Source: Mycobacterium sp. E2733 (GTDB lineage Bacteria > Actinomycetota > Actinomycetes > Mycobacteriales > Mycobacteriaceae). From it: a stretch of 64,000 bases of DNA. The first letter of the stretch is position 1, and every line of letters starts with the position of its first letter. The notes beneath the pieces were generated by a model that was given only the letters and a program-made list of their open reading frames with translations, was not told the DNA's origin and did not search any database. The translations under genes were made by a program, and so were the position numbers. The stretch is taken from the NCBI RefSeq assembly GCF_001667585.1, contig NZ_LZJZ01000104.1, positions 1-64,000 of the forward strand, written 5' to 3'. Below are positions 53,212-63,500 of the stretch, piece by piece.

Positions 53212-53646
53212 TTATCCGGTCAGGAAGACTAGCCGGAACTTACCGATTTGCACTCGATCGTTATTGGCCAGCGCTGTTGAGTCCACCGGGTGACGGTTGA
53301 CGTAGGTGCCGTTGAGGCTGCCGACGTCTGCGACGGTCCAGGCGCCGTCTTCGCCGAGGCGAAACTCGGCGTGGCGGCGGCTGACGGTGATGTCGTCGAG
53401 CAAAATATCGCTGTCGGGATGGCGTCCCGCCGAGGTGACTGGCTGATCGAGCAAGAATCGAGAACCGGCGTTGGGGCCACGCGTAACAATCAGCAGCGCC
53501 GATCCGCTCGGTAACGCTTCGGCGGTTTCCGCGTCGGTGATAGCGGTCGAACCGTTATCCACCTCGCCAAGAAAGTCCGTGCCATGGTCAGCGGTGGTCT
53601 CCCCCACTGCTTCAGTGAGATTTCGGTCGTCCTCGTCGCGGTTCAC
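53212..53646 (-). CDS. FHA-domain protein, GarA paralogue
   Basis: A 144-residue protein closely resembling GarA (Rv1827), which controls 2-oxoglutarate metabolism. The FHA domain has TSAGRHPDSDI, TVSRRHAEFRL and GSLNGTYVNR. The N-terminal phosphorylation motif ETT, target of PknB/PknG in GarA, is kept (Thr17-Thr18). Unlike GarA, the protein ends right after the FHA strand VFLTG with no C-terminal tail. Start is uncertain: GTG 53646 gives an acidic N-terminus like GarA; TTG 53691 would add 15 residues. It is probably a duplicated or acquired copy. Confidence 0.85.
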   Translation of the reverse strand: MNRDEDDRNLTEAVGETTADHGTDFLGEVDNGSTAITDAETAEALPSGSALLIVTRGPNAGSRFLLDQPVTSAGRHPDSDILLDDITVSRRHAEFRLGEDGAWTVADVGSLNGTYVNRHPVDSTALANNDRVQIGKFRLVFLTG

Positions 53647-53737
53647 GTGTCGGTTCCACTGCCCGGTGCTCGGCTTTATCGAAATACCCAAGTTCCGGTG
53701 CCGTTATGCCGCCAGACCCACCTAACCGAGAGATTTC

Positions 53738-54253
53738 TCAGTCGGTGGTGTGGACGAGCAGCACATCGGTCTTGGCCCTGCGCAAGACGTTTCCGGGCAC
53801 CGACCCAAGCCACTTGTCGCTGCGCGTGTTGAGTCCCACGTTGCCAACCACCAACAGATCGGCCTTCGCCTCCTTGGCGAGGTGGAACAGCGCGTGTACC
53901 GGATCACCTCGGATCGGCCGCGCCTCGATGTCCCTCGCCCCGGCCGCTCTGGCCCGGTCGCTGGCCTCCCGCAGGACCGCATAGATGGGGGCCATCCCGT
54001 GCACCTTGTAGTCGCCCTCGTTCCCGAGCGCGACCTCGGCGCGGCCATCAAGCACACGATCTGGCCGGGCTTGCCTTCCCCAGCCGCCCTTGTCTCCCTT
54101 GTCCATAAACGACAAGTAGGCCATCGCGATGATCAACTTCGCGTTGTTCCGGGCGGCGAACGCGGCTGCGTGGTCCACGGCGCGCAACGACGTGTCCGAG
54201 CCATCAGTGCCGACCACCAGGGTCTGGTAGGCGCTTATTTCGTTCCGAGTCAT
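53738..54253 (-). CDS. Universal stress protein (Rv1636-like)
   Basis: A 171-residue UspA-type protein with TLVVGTDGSDTSLRAVDHA at the N-terminus and the nucleotide-binding GNVGLNTRSDKWLGSVPGNVLRRAK at the C-terminus. It most resembles Rv1636, a cAMP-binding Usp, apart from an insertion of about 15 residues after AYLSF. ATG 54253 overlaps the stop of the small upstream gene (ATGA), so the two are coupled. Confidence 0.9.
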   Translation of the reverse strand: MTRNEISAYQTLVVGTDGSDTSLRAVDHAAAFAARNNAKLIIAMAYLSFMDKGDKGGWGRQARPDRVLDGRAEVALGNEGDYKVHGMAPIYAVLREASDRARAAGARDIEARPIRGDPVHALFHLAKEAKADLLVVGNVGLNTRSDKWLGSVPGNVLRRAKTDVLLVHTTD

Positions 54254-54420
54254 GCGGGCTTGCCTGGTTGGTGCTTAGCGGCCTCTTCTCGTGCGTACTG
54301 GACCATCCGCTCGCTCAGGCGGACGAGTGGGTCTTCGTGCCCGCCAGGCATGGTGTAGGCCAGCTGGCGCAACTCGGTAGCGAAGCCGTACAGATCCCGG
54401 CTTAGAGACGCATCACTCAT
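54250..54420 (-). CDS. Small protein coupled to the universal stress protein
   Basis: A 56-residue acidic, helical protein starting at ATG 54420 with GAGAAG upstream. It has no signal peptide or transmembrane segment; helices LSRDLYGFATELRQL and RLSERMVQYAREEAAK are likely. The stop overlaps the Usp ATG. Possibly a regulator or partner of the Usp. No family recognised. Confidence 0.6.
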   Translation of the reverse strand: MSDASLSRDLYGFATELRQLAYTMPGGHEDPLVRLSERMVQYAREEAAKHQPGKPA

Positions 54421-54752
54421 GAGACGACTTCTCGCACTTGTGAAATATGGATTTGGAACTTGCCCGACGGCGAGTAAGCGCCCACGAGGATCTTCCCGAC
54501 AGACCGCCACCGGATATGCGCTTACGCGCCCGATATACCCGCTCTCCGGTAGATGGCAAACGCAATCTTCACAATTCCCGATGTGGGTACCTGAGCAAGC
54601 GCATTCGCTCCCTTCGACAGATCGGGCAACGTCACGGAGCAGGACGGCACCAAACGGGCTGAGTGGGCATCAGCTGGCGGCGCCGGGCGCCAACGGGGAC
54701 AGGGCTGTTCGGGAAGAACCAAAACCCGGGCGTCGGATTTTGGACCTAGAAG
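54421..54752. other. 332-bp intergenic region
   Basis: This holds the promoter for the small protein-Usp operon. Open frames crossing it are short and without ribosome binding sites. I looked for a DosR-type box (TTSGGGACT...) and saw none. Confidence 0.45.
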
Positions 54753-54986
54753 TCACCCGCAGATTTGGCCTAGCTGTCCGTCAATGGGACTCGCGCCCTC
54801 GCAATCGCCCAGTTGGTATCTGCGCATGGGGTTATCGCGCGGGAGGTTGTCGATGCAAGCCTGATGGGCGGCGGCACCGGTGATGCCGGCACAGGGATTG
54901 TCGGCTCGTGCCTGTCCTGCTGGCATCCAGAGGAGCCCCAATGCTGCGGCTATTGCCGCCGCCACGCCTATTACTGCCGTCCTCAT
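54753..54986 (-). CDS. Small secreted Cys-rich protein (paralogue of the one at 56716)
   Basis: A 77-residue protein with signal peptide (MRTAVIGVAAAIAAALGLLW, cleavage after ARA). The mature part is DNPCAGITGAAAHQACIDNL, with further Cys in GDCEGAS and the terminal QICG, so four Cys and probably two disulfides. ATG 54986 with GGGAAGGG upstream. It shares the PCAGIT, ACID and GQxGQxC blocks with the 108-residue protein at 56716-57042. Exported protein of unknown role. Confidence 0.78.
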   Translation of the reverse strand: MRTAVIGVAAAIAAALGLLWMPAGQARADNPCAGITGAAAHQACIDNLPRDNPMRRYQLGDCEGASPIDGQLGQICG

Positions 54987-55194
54987 TGGTCTATCCCTTC
55001 CCGACCCCGATGGCCACTGATTATCGGGTAGATCGGGGCGGACGGCGACTCGAGCGACATGCGGTAGGCGCACGAACCCTAACCGCTGTCCACGAACCTT
55101 GATGGCTCAAAGTAAGTGCATTGCAGCACAACGTATTTGAGTAAGATTGGATGACACCTGTGCGCGGGCGAACCCGGCATGGTGCGCCTTCATC

Positions 55195-56319
55195 TCATCC
55201 GCCTGACGGAGGTCGCCGCATGATGCTGCCGAAGATCGGCGGTCCGTAGCCTTTCTCGTCGGGCTTGTCCCGCTGGGCTTTACGTGCCCCCGGTGGCATC
55301 GGCGGGATGAACATCGGGGTGAGTGGCGCGCCCTCGGCTGTCGTTGCCAGCAATGGGCCCTGCGCGGCGGACAGCTGGATCGGGGAGGTGACCGCCGAAG
55401 GCGGGACCACAAGATTGCCAACGTACATGCCCTTGCCCAGAGAAGCGGTGGCGGAACTCTCTACCGCACTGGCCGTAGCGGCGGGCGGGGCAAAGTAATT
55501 GGGGGCCCCGCCCACGGCCTCGGGACCGGTGAGGTTGTAGGCAATGGCCAGGTTGCGGGGTGTGGGGGCCAGGACGTCTGGGAACTGACCGGGGAAGTAA
55601 TCGTGGCCGCTGGTAATCAAGCCGATGAAGGACTGCGGGTTGAAGACGCCGCTGCTGATCAGGTTTTGCCCATAACCGTTGAGGGTCTGAACAAGCGGAT
55701 TGGCGAAGAATTGCGTCGGGTCGGGTGCTGCGAGCGGGGCGGCCGCCAGTGGGGCGGCTGCAGCCGCCCTGCCCACCGCAGCCGTTTGAACCGTAGTGGC
55801 CGTCGGAGTGGTCATCGGCGACGGCGGGTTGAACGTCGGCATCGCCATGGTCTGCAGGCTGCTGGCGTGATAGCCGAGCATGGCCGTCGTGTTACCCGCC
55901 CACATCTGAAGGTATTGGGCCTCGTTGACAGCGATGGCGGGGAAGTTGATGCCGAAAACGTTTGTCGCGATCAGATGAGCCAGCTGCGCGCGGTTGGCGG
56001 CGACCACACTCGGGTGCACCACGGCCGCCTGGGTGGCGGCGAACGAGCTGGCCATCGTGTCAGCCGCCATCGCCATATGAGCGGCCTGGAGCGAGGTGGT
56101 TTGTAGCCAGGCGACATAGGGCAGGGTGGATGCGGTCATCGCCGTCGCTGATGGCCCCTGCCAGGGAATCTCCGCCACGACGGAGGCGTAGCTCGCGGCG
56201 GTCTGTCCCAGCTCGATTGCCAGCTGGCGCCAGGCCTCGGCAGCGGTGAGCCACGATCCGGGCCCCGGCCCTGAATGAATCAGCGCCGATGTGATCTCGG
56301 GAGGAGCCCAGAAGTCCAT
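55195..56319 (-). CDS. PPE family protein
   Basis: A 374-residue PPE protein starting at ATG 56319 (a longer frame exists upstream but coding similarity begins MDFWAPPEITSALIHSGPGPGS). The PPE domain spans residues 1 to about 175. The C-terminal part is Pro/Ala-rich with PVVPPS-like segments (NLVVPPSAVTSP), and the end is basic. No PE gene accompanies it. It would be exported by an ESX system with a PE partner from elsewhere. It is flanked by two related small secreted proteins. Confidence 0.92.
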   Translation of the reverse strand: MDFWAPPEITSALIHSGPGPGSWLTAAEAWRQLAIELGQTAASYASVVAEIPWQGPSATAMTASTLPYVAWLQTTSLQAAHMAMAADTMASSFAATQAAVVHPSVVAANRAQLAHLIATNVFGINFPAIAVNEAQYLQMWAGNTTAMLGYHASSLQTMAMPTFNPPSPMTTPTATTVQTAAVGRAAAAAPLAAAPLAAPDPTQFFANPLVQTLNGYGQNLISSGVFNPQSFIGLITSGHDYFPGQFPDVLAPTPRNLAIAYNLTGPEAVGGAPNYFAPPAATASAVESSATASLGKGMYVGNLVVPPSAVTSPIQLSAAQGPLLATTAEGAPLTPMFIPPMPPGARKAQRDKPDEKGYGPPIFGSIMRRPPSGG

Positions 56320-56715
56320 CGCCGACCCCCCGTCAAAGCTTGGAGGCGATAATTCTGATACCGCGCATGCGGGCCTGCGCGGCCAGGCGTCCACCAAGGG
56401 ACCGATTTTCACACCCCACGTGCTGTCCCTTTCGGTGACGTTCCTGTTCGGTACGTGGCCCGATTCGTCAATTGACAGCGTATGCGGCGGCGTGGTCACT
56501 CACTTCGGGAATCGTGAGATTCGAGTGGTCACGCTCATTCAGCAGGGCACCGCGACGTCTATCGATTCGTCACCAGCGCCGAAATCCGGAACCTCGCGCG
56601 AAGGGAGAGAGGGCGCCCGTGCGTGGTCAGGCCGCCAGGGTCGGAATCGGTCCAAACTCCTACGTGGAAGTGAAAGTTGACGCAAGAGAGTGGCCCGTCG
56701 TCGCCGCTCTTCCCG
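56320..56715. other. 396-bp region upstream of the PPE gene
   Basis: No convincing gene on either strand. It should contain the PPE promoter and 5' leader; a G-rich GACGGGGGG motif just before 56319 is the likely ribosome binding site. No repeat seen. Confidence 0.45.
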
Positions 56716-57042
56716 TCACAGGGTCGGCAACTCACCGGGCGCATCCCCGGCGGTGATCCTCTCCGGTGGGCCCCACCCTGCAGGGTTTAGCGCAGACTTT
56801 CGAATCCAGGCGTTCCGGCACATTTGGCCCACTTGTCCGTAGTCGGGGCTGGCCTGGCAATTGCCCATTCGGGGGCCCTGCATCGTGCCATCGGTCGGGG
56901 ATCTGTCGATGCAAGCCTGGTAGGCCGTGGGATCGGTGATGCCGGCACAGGGGTCGTCGGCGTGCGCTTGTGCTGCTGGAATGCAGAGGGGTGCCAGTGC
57001 TATGAGTGCCGCCACCGGCGCCCCCATTGCCCTCCTCATCAT
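56716..57042 (-). CDS. Secreted Cys-rich protein
   Basis: A 108-residue protein. ATG 57042 (followed by a second ATG) lies behind AGGAGAGG. Signal peptide with a hydrophobic core (VAALIALAPLCIPAAQA), cleavage after AHA. Mature blocks DDPCAGIT, YQACIDRSP, GNCQASP and GQVGQMC give four Cys, as in the 77-residue paralogue; the C-terminus adds about 30 residues. The two copies flank the PPE gene, suggesting duplication. Confidence 0.8.
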   Translation of the reverse strand: MMRRAMGAPVAALIALAPLCIPAAQAHADDPCAGITDPTAYQACIDRSPTDGTMQGPRMGNCQASPDYGQVGQMCRNAWIRKSALNPAGWGPPERITAGDAPGELPTL

Positions 57043-57187
57043 TTCTTCCTCTCCTGACCCCCCTATGGCCGCCGTGTTGTCGCCACCTATCCAGTGTCGC
57101 ACCTTCTGATGCGGGCAGTCGAGCATCGTGCATCCTTGCGCGGGCTCGCAGAGTTCGGGCCACCGACGTTCGTTCCGAGCGGCAGCT

Positions 57188-58117
57188 TCAGCCGCTCAAG
57201 CGTTGCGGCGAGGTCACATTCGACTCGTCGACGGTCCTGACGTCGCGGCCGGCGCCCGCGGACACGGTCGCGGCCTCGCCGCGAGCCAGCCCCACCGTTG
57301 CGACGATCACCAACACCGCCGCAACCGCCAGCACAATCCAATCAAAGCCGTGGGCGTCCAGCGTCTCGCCGAGCACGGTGATCCCAAGGATCGCGCCCAC
57401 AATGGGTTTCGCGGCGATGATCGTCGGCAACGACGCCGTCAAAGCGCCTGCCCGGTAAGCCGATTGATGGAAAATCATCCCGGCCGCCCCGCAGAACACC
57501 CAGCCGTACAGCTCGGGTCTGGTCCACAACTGTTCGGGGTTGTGTTCGAGGATGTCCACGACGCCCTTCATCAGAACCGCGAACACCGCCAGCAACGAAC
57601 CGGCGACAGCCCCCAGCAACATCGCGGCCACCGGGCGGTCCGACCAGATCCGGGCGCCCAGTAATCCCAGGAGCAGCGGTGGGCTCATCGCGATGGCGAC
57701 GATCAGCCACACGTGGGGCGCTGCACGCTGCTGGCCGCCGGTCGGATCACCGACCGCGATGACGACCACCAACGCCGCGGTCAGCAACACCGCCCAAAAC
57801 CACTCCGCGCGGGTGACCGGGTGGCGGCTCATCCGCGCGTAGATCGGCAGCGCGAACAGCAACGCCGTCACCTGCAGTGACATCACCAAGAGCACCGAAC
57901 CCTTATCCAGGGCCGCGGCCAGCAAGACGTAGCTGGCGATGTCCCCGAGGCCGCCCATCCACCACCGCGTATCGCGCAACAACATGCCGAAGAGCGCCAG
58001 GTGGCCGACCGGTTTGTCGGTAACCTCCTGGGCGGATCGCTGACGGACCACGTTGCCAATCGCCGACGCCAGCGCGGCGCACAGGGCGAGAATCGCCGCC
58101 AGATCAGCCCTCGACAT
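57188..58117 (-). CDS. DMT-superfamily (EamA-like) transporter
   Basis: A 309-residue polytopic membrane protein with about nine to ten hydrophobic helices and the two-repeat layout of drug/metabolite transporters, for example ALASAIGNVVRQRSAQ in the first helix and a C-terminal AAKPIVGAILGITVLGETL, the typical EamA end motif. Cytoplasmic C-terminal tail. Substrate unknown. ATG 58117. Confidence 0.87.
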   Translation of the reverse strand: MSRADLAAILALCAALASAIGNVVRQRSAQEVTDKPVGHLALFGMLLRDTRWWMGGLGDIASYVLLAAALDKGSVLLVMSLQVTALLFALPIYARMSRHPVTRAEWFWAVLLTAALVVVIAVGDPTGGQQRAAPHVWLIVAIAMSPPLLLGLLGARIWSDRPVAAMLLGAVAGSLLAVFAVLMKGVVDILEHNPEQLWTRPELYGWVFCGAAGMIFHQSAYRAGALTASLPTIIAAKPIVGAILGITVLGETLDAHGFDWIVLAVAAVLVIVATVGLARGEAATVSAGAGRDVRTVDESNVTSPQRLSG

Positions 58118-58163
58118 GCCACCAATCTAGTCGGGCCCCGGCAAACCGCTCGCCGAGTGCGCT

Positions 58164-59033
58164 TCAGAGCGGGAACGCGGTGCCCGTGAGCTGTTCGGAA
58201 AGGCCCCACAGCGCCGCGGCGGTGCCGGCCCGCTTGGCCGGCCAGTTACGCCAGGTCGGCTGGGTGCGGCCGTACAGACCGAAGCGCGGGCCGACGAAGG
58301 TGTCGCCCGGCAGATCCTGCGACACGGCGTACAGCGTCTGGCGGGCGCCGAAGTCGGCGTCGGTGGACACAATGCGGTCGACCGCCAACACCGCCGCGTC
58401 GCCCAGCTTTCGTCCGGAGTTGCCTTGCAGGTTCGTGTGCGACCAGCCGGGGTGGGCGGCCAGCGCGCGCAGCGAAGAACCGGCGCTGTCCAGACGCCGC
58501 TGCAGTTCGCTGGTGAACAGCAGGTTGGCGAGCTTGGACTGGCTGTAGGCCAGCCACGCCGAATACGGGCGGGACTGCCAGTTCAGATCTTTGAGGCTGA
58601 CGTAGCCGAAGTGGTGCATCAGCGAGGACACCGTCACCACCCGGTCGGTGACCTTGGGCAGCAGCAGGTTGGTCAGCGCGAAGTGGCCGAGGTGATTGGT
58701 GCCGATCTGACCCTCGAAGCCGTCCGCGGTCACCGCGTGTTTGGTGGCCATGATGCCGGCATTGTTGACCAGCACGTCGACCGTGGCCAACTCGTCGGCG
58801 AAGTGCCGCACCGAGCCCAGGTCCTGCAGGTCGAGTTGTCGGACCTCGACGTCACCGGTCATCCGCTCGGCGGCCGCCTCGCCCTTCTCCGTGTTGCGCA
58901 CCGCCAGAACGACATGGGCCCCGACCCGCGCCAATTCGCGGGCGGTGACCTCGCCCAGACCGGCGTTGGCCCCGGTGATCACGACGATGCGTCCGGCGAA
59001 CGAGGGCAGGTCTGCTGCGGTCCAACCAGGCAT
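58164..59033 (-). CDS. Short-chain dehydrogenase/reductase (retinol-dehydrogenase-like)
   Basis: A 289-residue SDR with VVITGANAGLGEVTA at residues 17-31, LDLQDLGSV near 68, NNAGIMA near 91, TNHLGHFALTNLL and the catalytic YSQSKLAN near 163. The pattern matches the oxidoreductases/protochlorophyllide-reductase-like group common in mycobacteria. Substrate unknown. ATG 59033. Divergent from the lipid-kinase-like gene. Confidence 0.92.
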   Translation of the reverse strand: MPGWTAADLPSFAGRIVVITGANAGLGEVTARELARVGAHVVLAVRNTEKGEAAAERMTGDVEVRQLDLQDLGSVRHFADELATVDVLVNNAGIMATKHAVTADGFEGQIGTNHLGHFALTNLLLPKVTDRVVTVSSLMHHFGYVSLKDLNWQSRPYSAWLAYSQSKLANLLFTSELQRRLDSAGSSLRALAAHPGWSHTNLQGNSGRKLGDAAVLAVDRIVSTDADFGARQTLYAVSQDLPGDTFVGPRFGLYGRTQPTWRNWPAKRAGTAAALWGLSEQLTGTAFPL

Positions 59034-59123
59034 GCAGCCACCCTAACCACGTGATCTCACCCATCGGGGCGCCGCAGGTATCGTGCGTGGGATGGCCGGC
59101 GGAAACTCTCCTGGACGCCACGG

Positions 59124-60110
59124 ATGTATCTAGGGGTCATCGTCAATCCGCTCGCGCGCAGGAATCGCCGCGGGTGTGGCGACCGCGTCGCCGAGCTGCG
59201 CCGCATCGTCGGGCCGTGGGGCGAGGTGCACGAAACCGCCTCGATCGAGGACCTCGGCAAAACCCTGGACCGGCTTCATCCCCGGGTGACGCACCTGGTC
59301 GGAGACGGTGGCGACGGTGCGCTGCACTGGCTGATCAACGAGATCGAGCGCTGCGAGAGCGACCCGGAACGCTGGCCGACGTTCGTGCCCAGCAACGGCG
59401 GCAGCGTCAACGCCGTCGCCCGCAAGGCACGAGTGCGTGGGCGGCCCGATGCGATCATCCGCGCGCTGGCGGCCGCCGCCCAACGCGACCGGCCCCCTCC
59501 CGAGTTGCGCCTCGACACCTTGCGACTCGACGGCGAGACCGCCGACGGCGCCGCGTTCCATCGCCTCTGCTTCGGGCTGGCCGCCGGGGGCGTCGGAAAC
59601 CGGTTCTACGACATGTATTACGGGAAACCCGATCACGGCCGAGGGGAAGTCGTGCGGGTGATCGGGCACTCGTTCCGCGACTACCTCGCTACCAAAGTCG
59701 GCCGCTCGCAGAGCTCCAATTACGCCTCCGTGCTGTTCGCCCCGACGCGCGCCAGGGTCGTCATCGACGGCGAGGAGGTACCGACGCGGACGCACCGCCT
59801 GCTGCATGCCGGCGCCATCGACTTGCGGATCGGCGGCCCGTTCCGGCTTTTCCCGAAGGCCGAAAAACCCGGCGCGCTGCATTTCCAGGCCGGCGAGGTA
59901 AGACCCTCACGGATCGTCGCGCGGCTTCCCGCATTGCTCACCAACGGCACGGTCCACGGTCGTCGGGTCCGCGACGTCAACGGCCGCGAGATGATCATCG
60001 AAGCCGAGGGGGAGCCGCTATCGCCGATCATCGACGGCGAACGCTTCGTCGGTATCACCAGGCTGGTGGCCCGTGCCGGCCCGCTCATCCGCGTCGCCCG
60101 GACCGGCTGA
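59124..60110 (+). CDS. Diacylglycerol-kinase-family protein
   Basis: A 328-residue protein of the DAGK/YegS lipid-kinase family. The N-terminal VNPLARRNRR, the nucleotide-binding VGDGGDGALHW near residue 54, and the SNGGSVNAVA motif near residue 93 are present. Compared with canonical GGDGT and GGTGND motifs both are altered, so ATP binding is likely but lipid specificity is unclear. ATG 59124. Confidence 0.85.
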   Translation: MYLGVIVNPLARRNRRGCGDRVAELRRIVGPWGEVHETASIEDLGKTLDRLHPRVTHLVGDGGDGALHWLINEIERCESDPERWPTFVPSNGGSVNAVARKARVRGRPDAIIRALAAAAQRDRPPPELRLDTLRLDGETADGAAFHRLCFGLAAGGVGNRFYDMYYGKPDHGRGEVVRVIGHSFRDYLATKVGRSQSSNYASVLFAPTRARVVIDGEEVPTRTHRLLHAGAIDLRIGGPFRLFPKAEKPGALHFQAGEVRPSRIVARLPALLTNGTVHGRRVRDVNGREMIIEAEGEPLSPIIDGERFVGITRLVARAGPLIRVARTG

Positions 60111-60568
60111 CTCCGTAACTCAGTAGATCAGCAACGCTGAGCGCTGAGACTCGTGGCGGAAATCACTCGCCGGGTGTCATCGGGAGGCTCGAGGTTTTGA
60201 TTCGCTTGGGCGCTTTTACGCCGTTTGCGTTGGTGACACGAAATTGCGAGAGAATGGCACACGTTTGCAAACACAAGAATTCAGGATTAGCGCAAATCCG
60301 TATCTCAGTAACTGCGCGCTTACGGAAGGGGGTGACACTAAAAACAGCTGGTGAGGATGATAACTGAAATACTGAAGTCCGTAGTTGCGGACGCGCCGCC
60401 CGGCAATTCGTGACGGTGGGAGAGCCTATCCTGTGAGATTAGTGTGCAGCGCCGAAAAAGACTCTATACGCTTTGCCTGGCATCCATTAGAGGCGTTACA
60501 TTGGCTTTATCGATTGATCCGAATGTCCTTATCGCTCACAGTGAACCCGGAAGGGGGTGGCTCCTGCG
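60111..60568. other. 458-bp region upstream of the acyl-AMP ligase gene
   Basis: No convincing gene. The stretch is distinctly more AT-rich than its surroundings. Short repeats of the form CAGTAACT/AACTCAGTA occur at about 60114-60124 and 60305-60313. It must contain the promoter and a possibly long leader of the ligase operon; an AAGGGGGTGG sequence ending at about 60560 is the likely ribosome binding site. Confidence 0.5.
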
Positions 60569-63500
60569 ATGGAGACGCTCATTGATCACCTGCACATGCA
60601 GGAAGCGCTGACCCCGGACAAGACCCTCTTCCGGTTCGTCGACGACGAAGGCCGCGAGCAGGAGCACTACACGTACCAGAGTTTCGCCGAGCGGACGCGT
60701 GAGCTGGCCGCCTACCTTTCGGCAGAGGCCGGGCTGCGCCCGGGAGACCGCGCGCTGCTGGTCTACCCGCCCGGCCTGGAGATGGTCGCGGCGTTCTATG
60801 CGTGTGCCCGCCTCGGGGTGATCGCCGTGCCGGTCAGCCCGCCGCTGCCGATGTCGTTCGAGTCGGGGCTGGCCAAACTCAGCTTCATCGCCCGCGACTG
60901 CCAGGCCAAGGCGGTGCTGTCCACCAAGCAGTTCGAGTACGACTACCGCCTGCTGCTCAACCACCTCGACGACGGATCGCCCTGGCCGGACGCCCAGCGG
61001 CCCCCGGAACTGCCCTGGTTCGGAACCGACGGCACGCAGGACTTCGGTGGCACGCCCGTGCCCGACACGCCCGGATCCGTGCTCTTCCTGCAGTACACGT
61101 CGGGCTCCACCAGCGACCCCAAAGGCGTGGTCGTCAGCCACGCCAACGTCATCGCCAACGCGTCGGCCTTTTCGCACGGCGAGGTGGCGGCCAGCTGGCT
61201 CCCGCAGCACCACGACATGGGCTTGATCTCCGCCTACCTGTTCATCCCGCTGATAGGTGGAACCACGCACGCTATGTCGCCGCTGGACTTCCTCAAGCGG
61301 CCGTCGGCCTGGCTGCGGCTCATCAGCGACGCGCGCGCCACCCACACGCCGGTGCCCAACTTCGCCCTCGAGTTGTGCCTGCGCGAGGACAAGCTGCCCA
61401 CGTCCGAGCTCGCCGGGCTCGACCTCAGCTGCCTGGAGAGCATCGTCGTGGGCGCGGAACCGCTGCGCGCCAGCACGTTCGAGCGCTTCCGGCAGCGTTT
61501 CGCCCCCTACGGGCTGGAGCCCGGCGCGCTCACCGGCGCGTACGGCATGGCCGAAAACACGCTGATCGTGTCGCTGCGCGGGCGCCAGACCCTGGCGCTC
61601 AACAAGCGCGCGCTGGAGAAGAACCTCGCGCGGGTCGAGAAGGCTCAGCCGCAGAACAGCAACCAGGCCCCGGTGGTGAGCTGCGGGAAGCCGATCGACG
61701 GCAACGTGGTCCGCATCGTCGATCCGGAGTCCGGGCAGGCGCTCGGGGAGGGTCGGGTCGGCGAGGTCTGGGTGGACGGGCCTTCCAAGGGCGGCGGCTA
61801 CTGGAACCGCCCCGAGCTGAGCGCGGAAGCCTTCGCGGCCCGCATTCCCTGCGATGCCGAGCACGCCTACCTGCGAACCGGCGACCTCGGCTTCCTGTAC
61901 GAGGGCGAGCTGTTCGTCTGCGGCCGCAGCAAGGACCTGATCATCGTGCGCGGTGTGAACTGCTATCCCTCCGATATCGAGGGCATCGTGGAGCGGTCGG
62001 CCCCGGAGGTGCGCGGCGGCTGCGTCGCCGCCTTCTCGGTGGAGCAGGACGATCAGGAAGTGCTGACCGTGGTGGCCGAGGTCCGCAGCGATGGCGCGCT
62101 ACCGGATGGCAAGGCCTTGGCGCGGGCCATCCGCCGGCACGGCCACATCGACCCGCACACCATCGCGTTCGTGCCGCCGCACAGCATTCCCAAGACCACG
62201 TCTGGGAAGATCAGGCGGGCGGAGACGCGCCAGCTCTGGCTGGACGGCAAGCTGCCCGTGCTGTCGAGCTACACGCATCAAACCAATGACAGGTCGGACG
62301 TAGCCGCGGGCCCGCTGGACCGGTTCCGCAATCTGATCGAGAGCTACGACCTCACCGGCGAGGAGGACTGCTCGTTCGCAGACCTCGGCATCGACTCGCT
62401 GGCGCTCGCCGAGCTCCGCGCCGACCTGCAGGCTCTGCTCGAAGAGCACGGCGCGGGGGAGCTGGCCGAGGAGGTCAACACCCGGCTGCTGCAGCGGCTG
62501 ACCGTGGCCGAGTTCTTCCGGCTCATGCGGCAGTTCGGTGAGGGGTCCGGGCAGCCGCTGGACGCGCTGCGTCAGGCGCTGGAACAGATCTCCGCCGAGT
62601 ACGAGGAGTACGAGACCGCGCGGATGCGTGCCGATGCACAGCTTCCGCTGCCGGCCCTGCCGCCGGCGCGGTCGGGCGCGCCCAGCGACGTCTTGCTGAC
62701 CGGCGCGACCGGATTCCTCGGGCCGTTCCTGGTGAGCAGCCTGCTCGGCCGGACGTCGCTCACCGTCCACGCGCTGATCCGCGCCACGGACGAGGCGCAC
62801 GGCCTGGACCGGATCGTCGCGTCGTTGCGCAAGGCCCGGTTGTGGTCCCCGGCCCTCGAGGCGGAGGTCCGCAAGCGGGTGCGCGTGGTATGCGGTGACC
62901 TCGCCGCGCCGCAGCTGGGCATCGGCGAGGCGGGTTTCCGGCAACTGGCCGAGAGCGTCGACGCCATCGTCCACAACGGCGCCCTCGTCAACTACGTCAG
63001 GACCTACGACGCCCTGCGGCCGGCCAATGTGATCGGGACGCACGAGCTGCTGCGCCTGGCCATGACCGCGCACCGCAAGACTTTCCACCTGGTCTCCAGC
63101 ACCTTCATCTACGGCTGGAGCGTCAAGCCGGTGGTCGGGGAGTCCGACGCGAACCTGGAGATGAACGCCCTGGACTTCGGCTACTCGCAGACCAAGTGGG
63201 TCGCCGAGCAGCTGGCTTTCGCCGCCCAGCGGCAAGGGCTCGACGTGCGCATCTTCCGGCCCTCGCTGATCTCACCGACCAGCGCGGGCTTCGGCAGTCA
63301 GGACGACATCCTGGTGCGCACCATGGCGTTCATGATCGAGCACGGCGTTGCCGCCAACGCGCTCAACCAGCTGAGCCTGCTGCCGGCGGACCTGATCGCC
63401 GACCACATCGTCGCGCTCATGGAACTGCCGGCCGAAGCCGGCACGGTGTTCAACATGACCGCGGACGATTACTACAACATGACCGACATCACCCGCGTCT

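Noticed and set aside
54421..54752. DosR-type box before the universal stress protein operon
   Set aside because: No sequence close to the DosR consensus was seen, so hypoxia control is not claimed.
54419..54883. 154-codon plus-strand frame antisense to the small secreted protein
   Set aside because: No ribosome binding site, and it overlaps a well-formed signal-peptide gene on the minus strand.
60385..60585. 66-codon frame before the acyl ligase
   Set aside because: It overlaps the ligase ribosome binding site and start in another frame, and its sequence has no domain.
60536..61864. 442-codon minus-strand frame opposite the acyl-AMP ligase
   Set aside because: Composition and position show it is a shadow of the real ligase gene.
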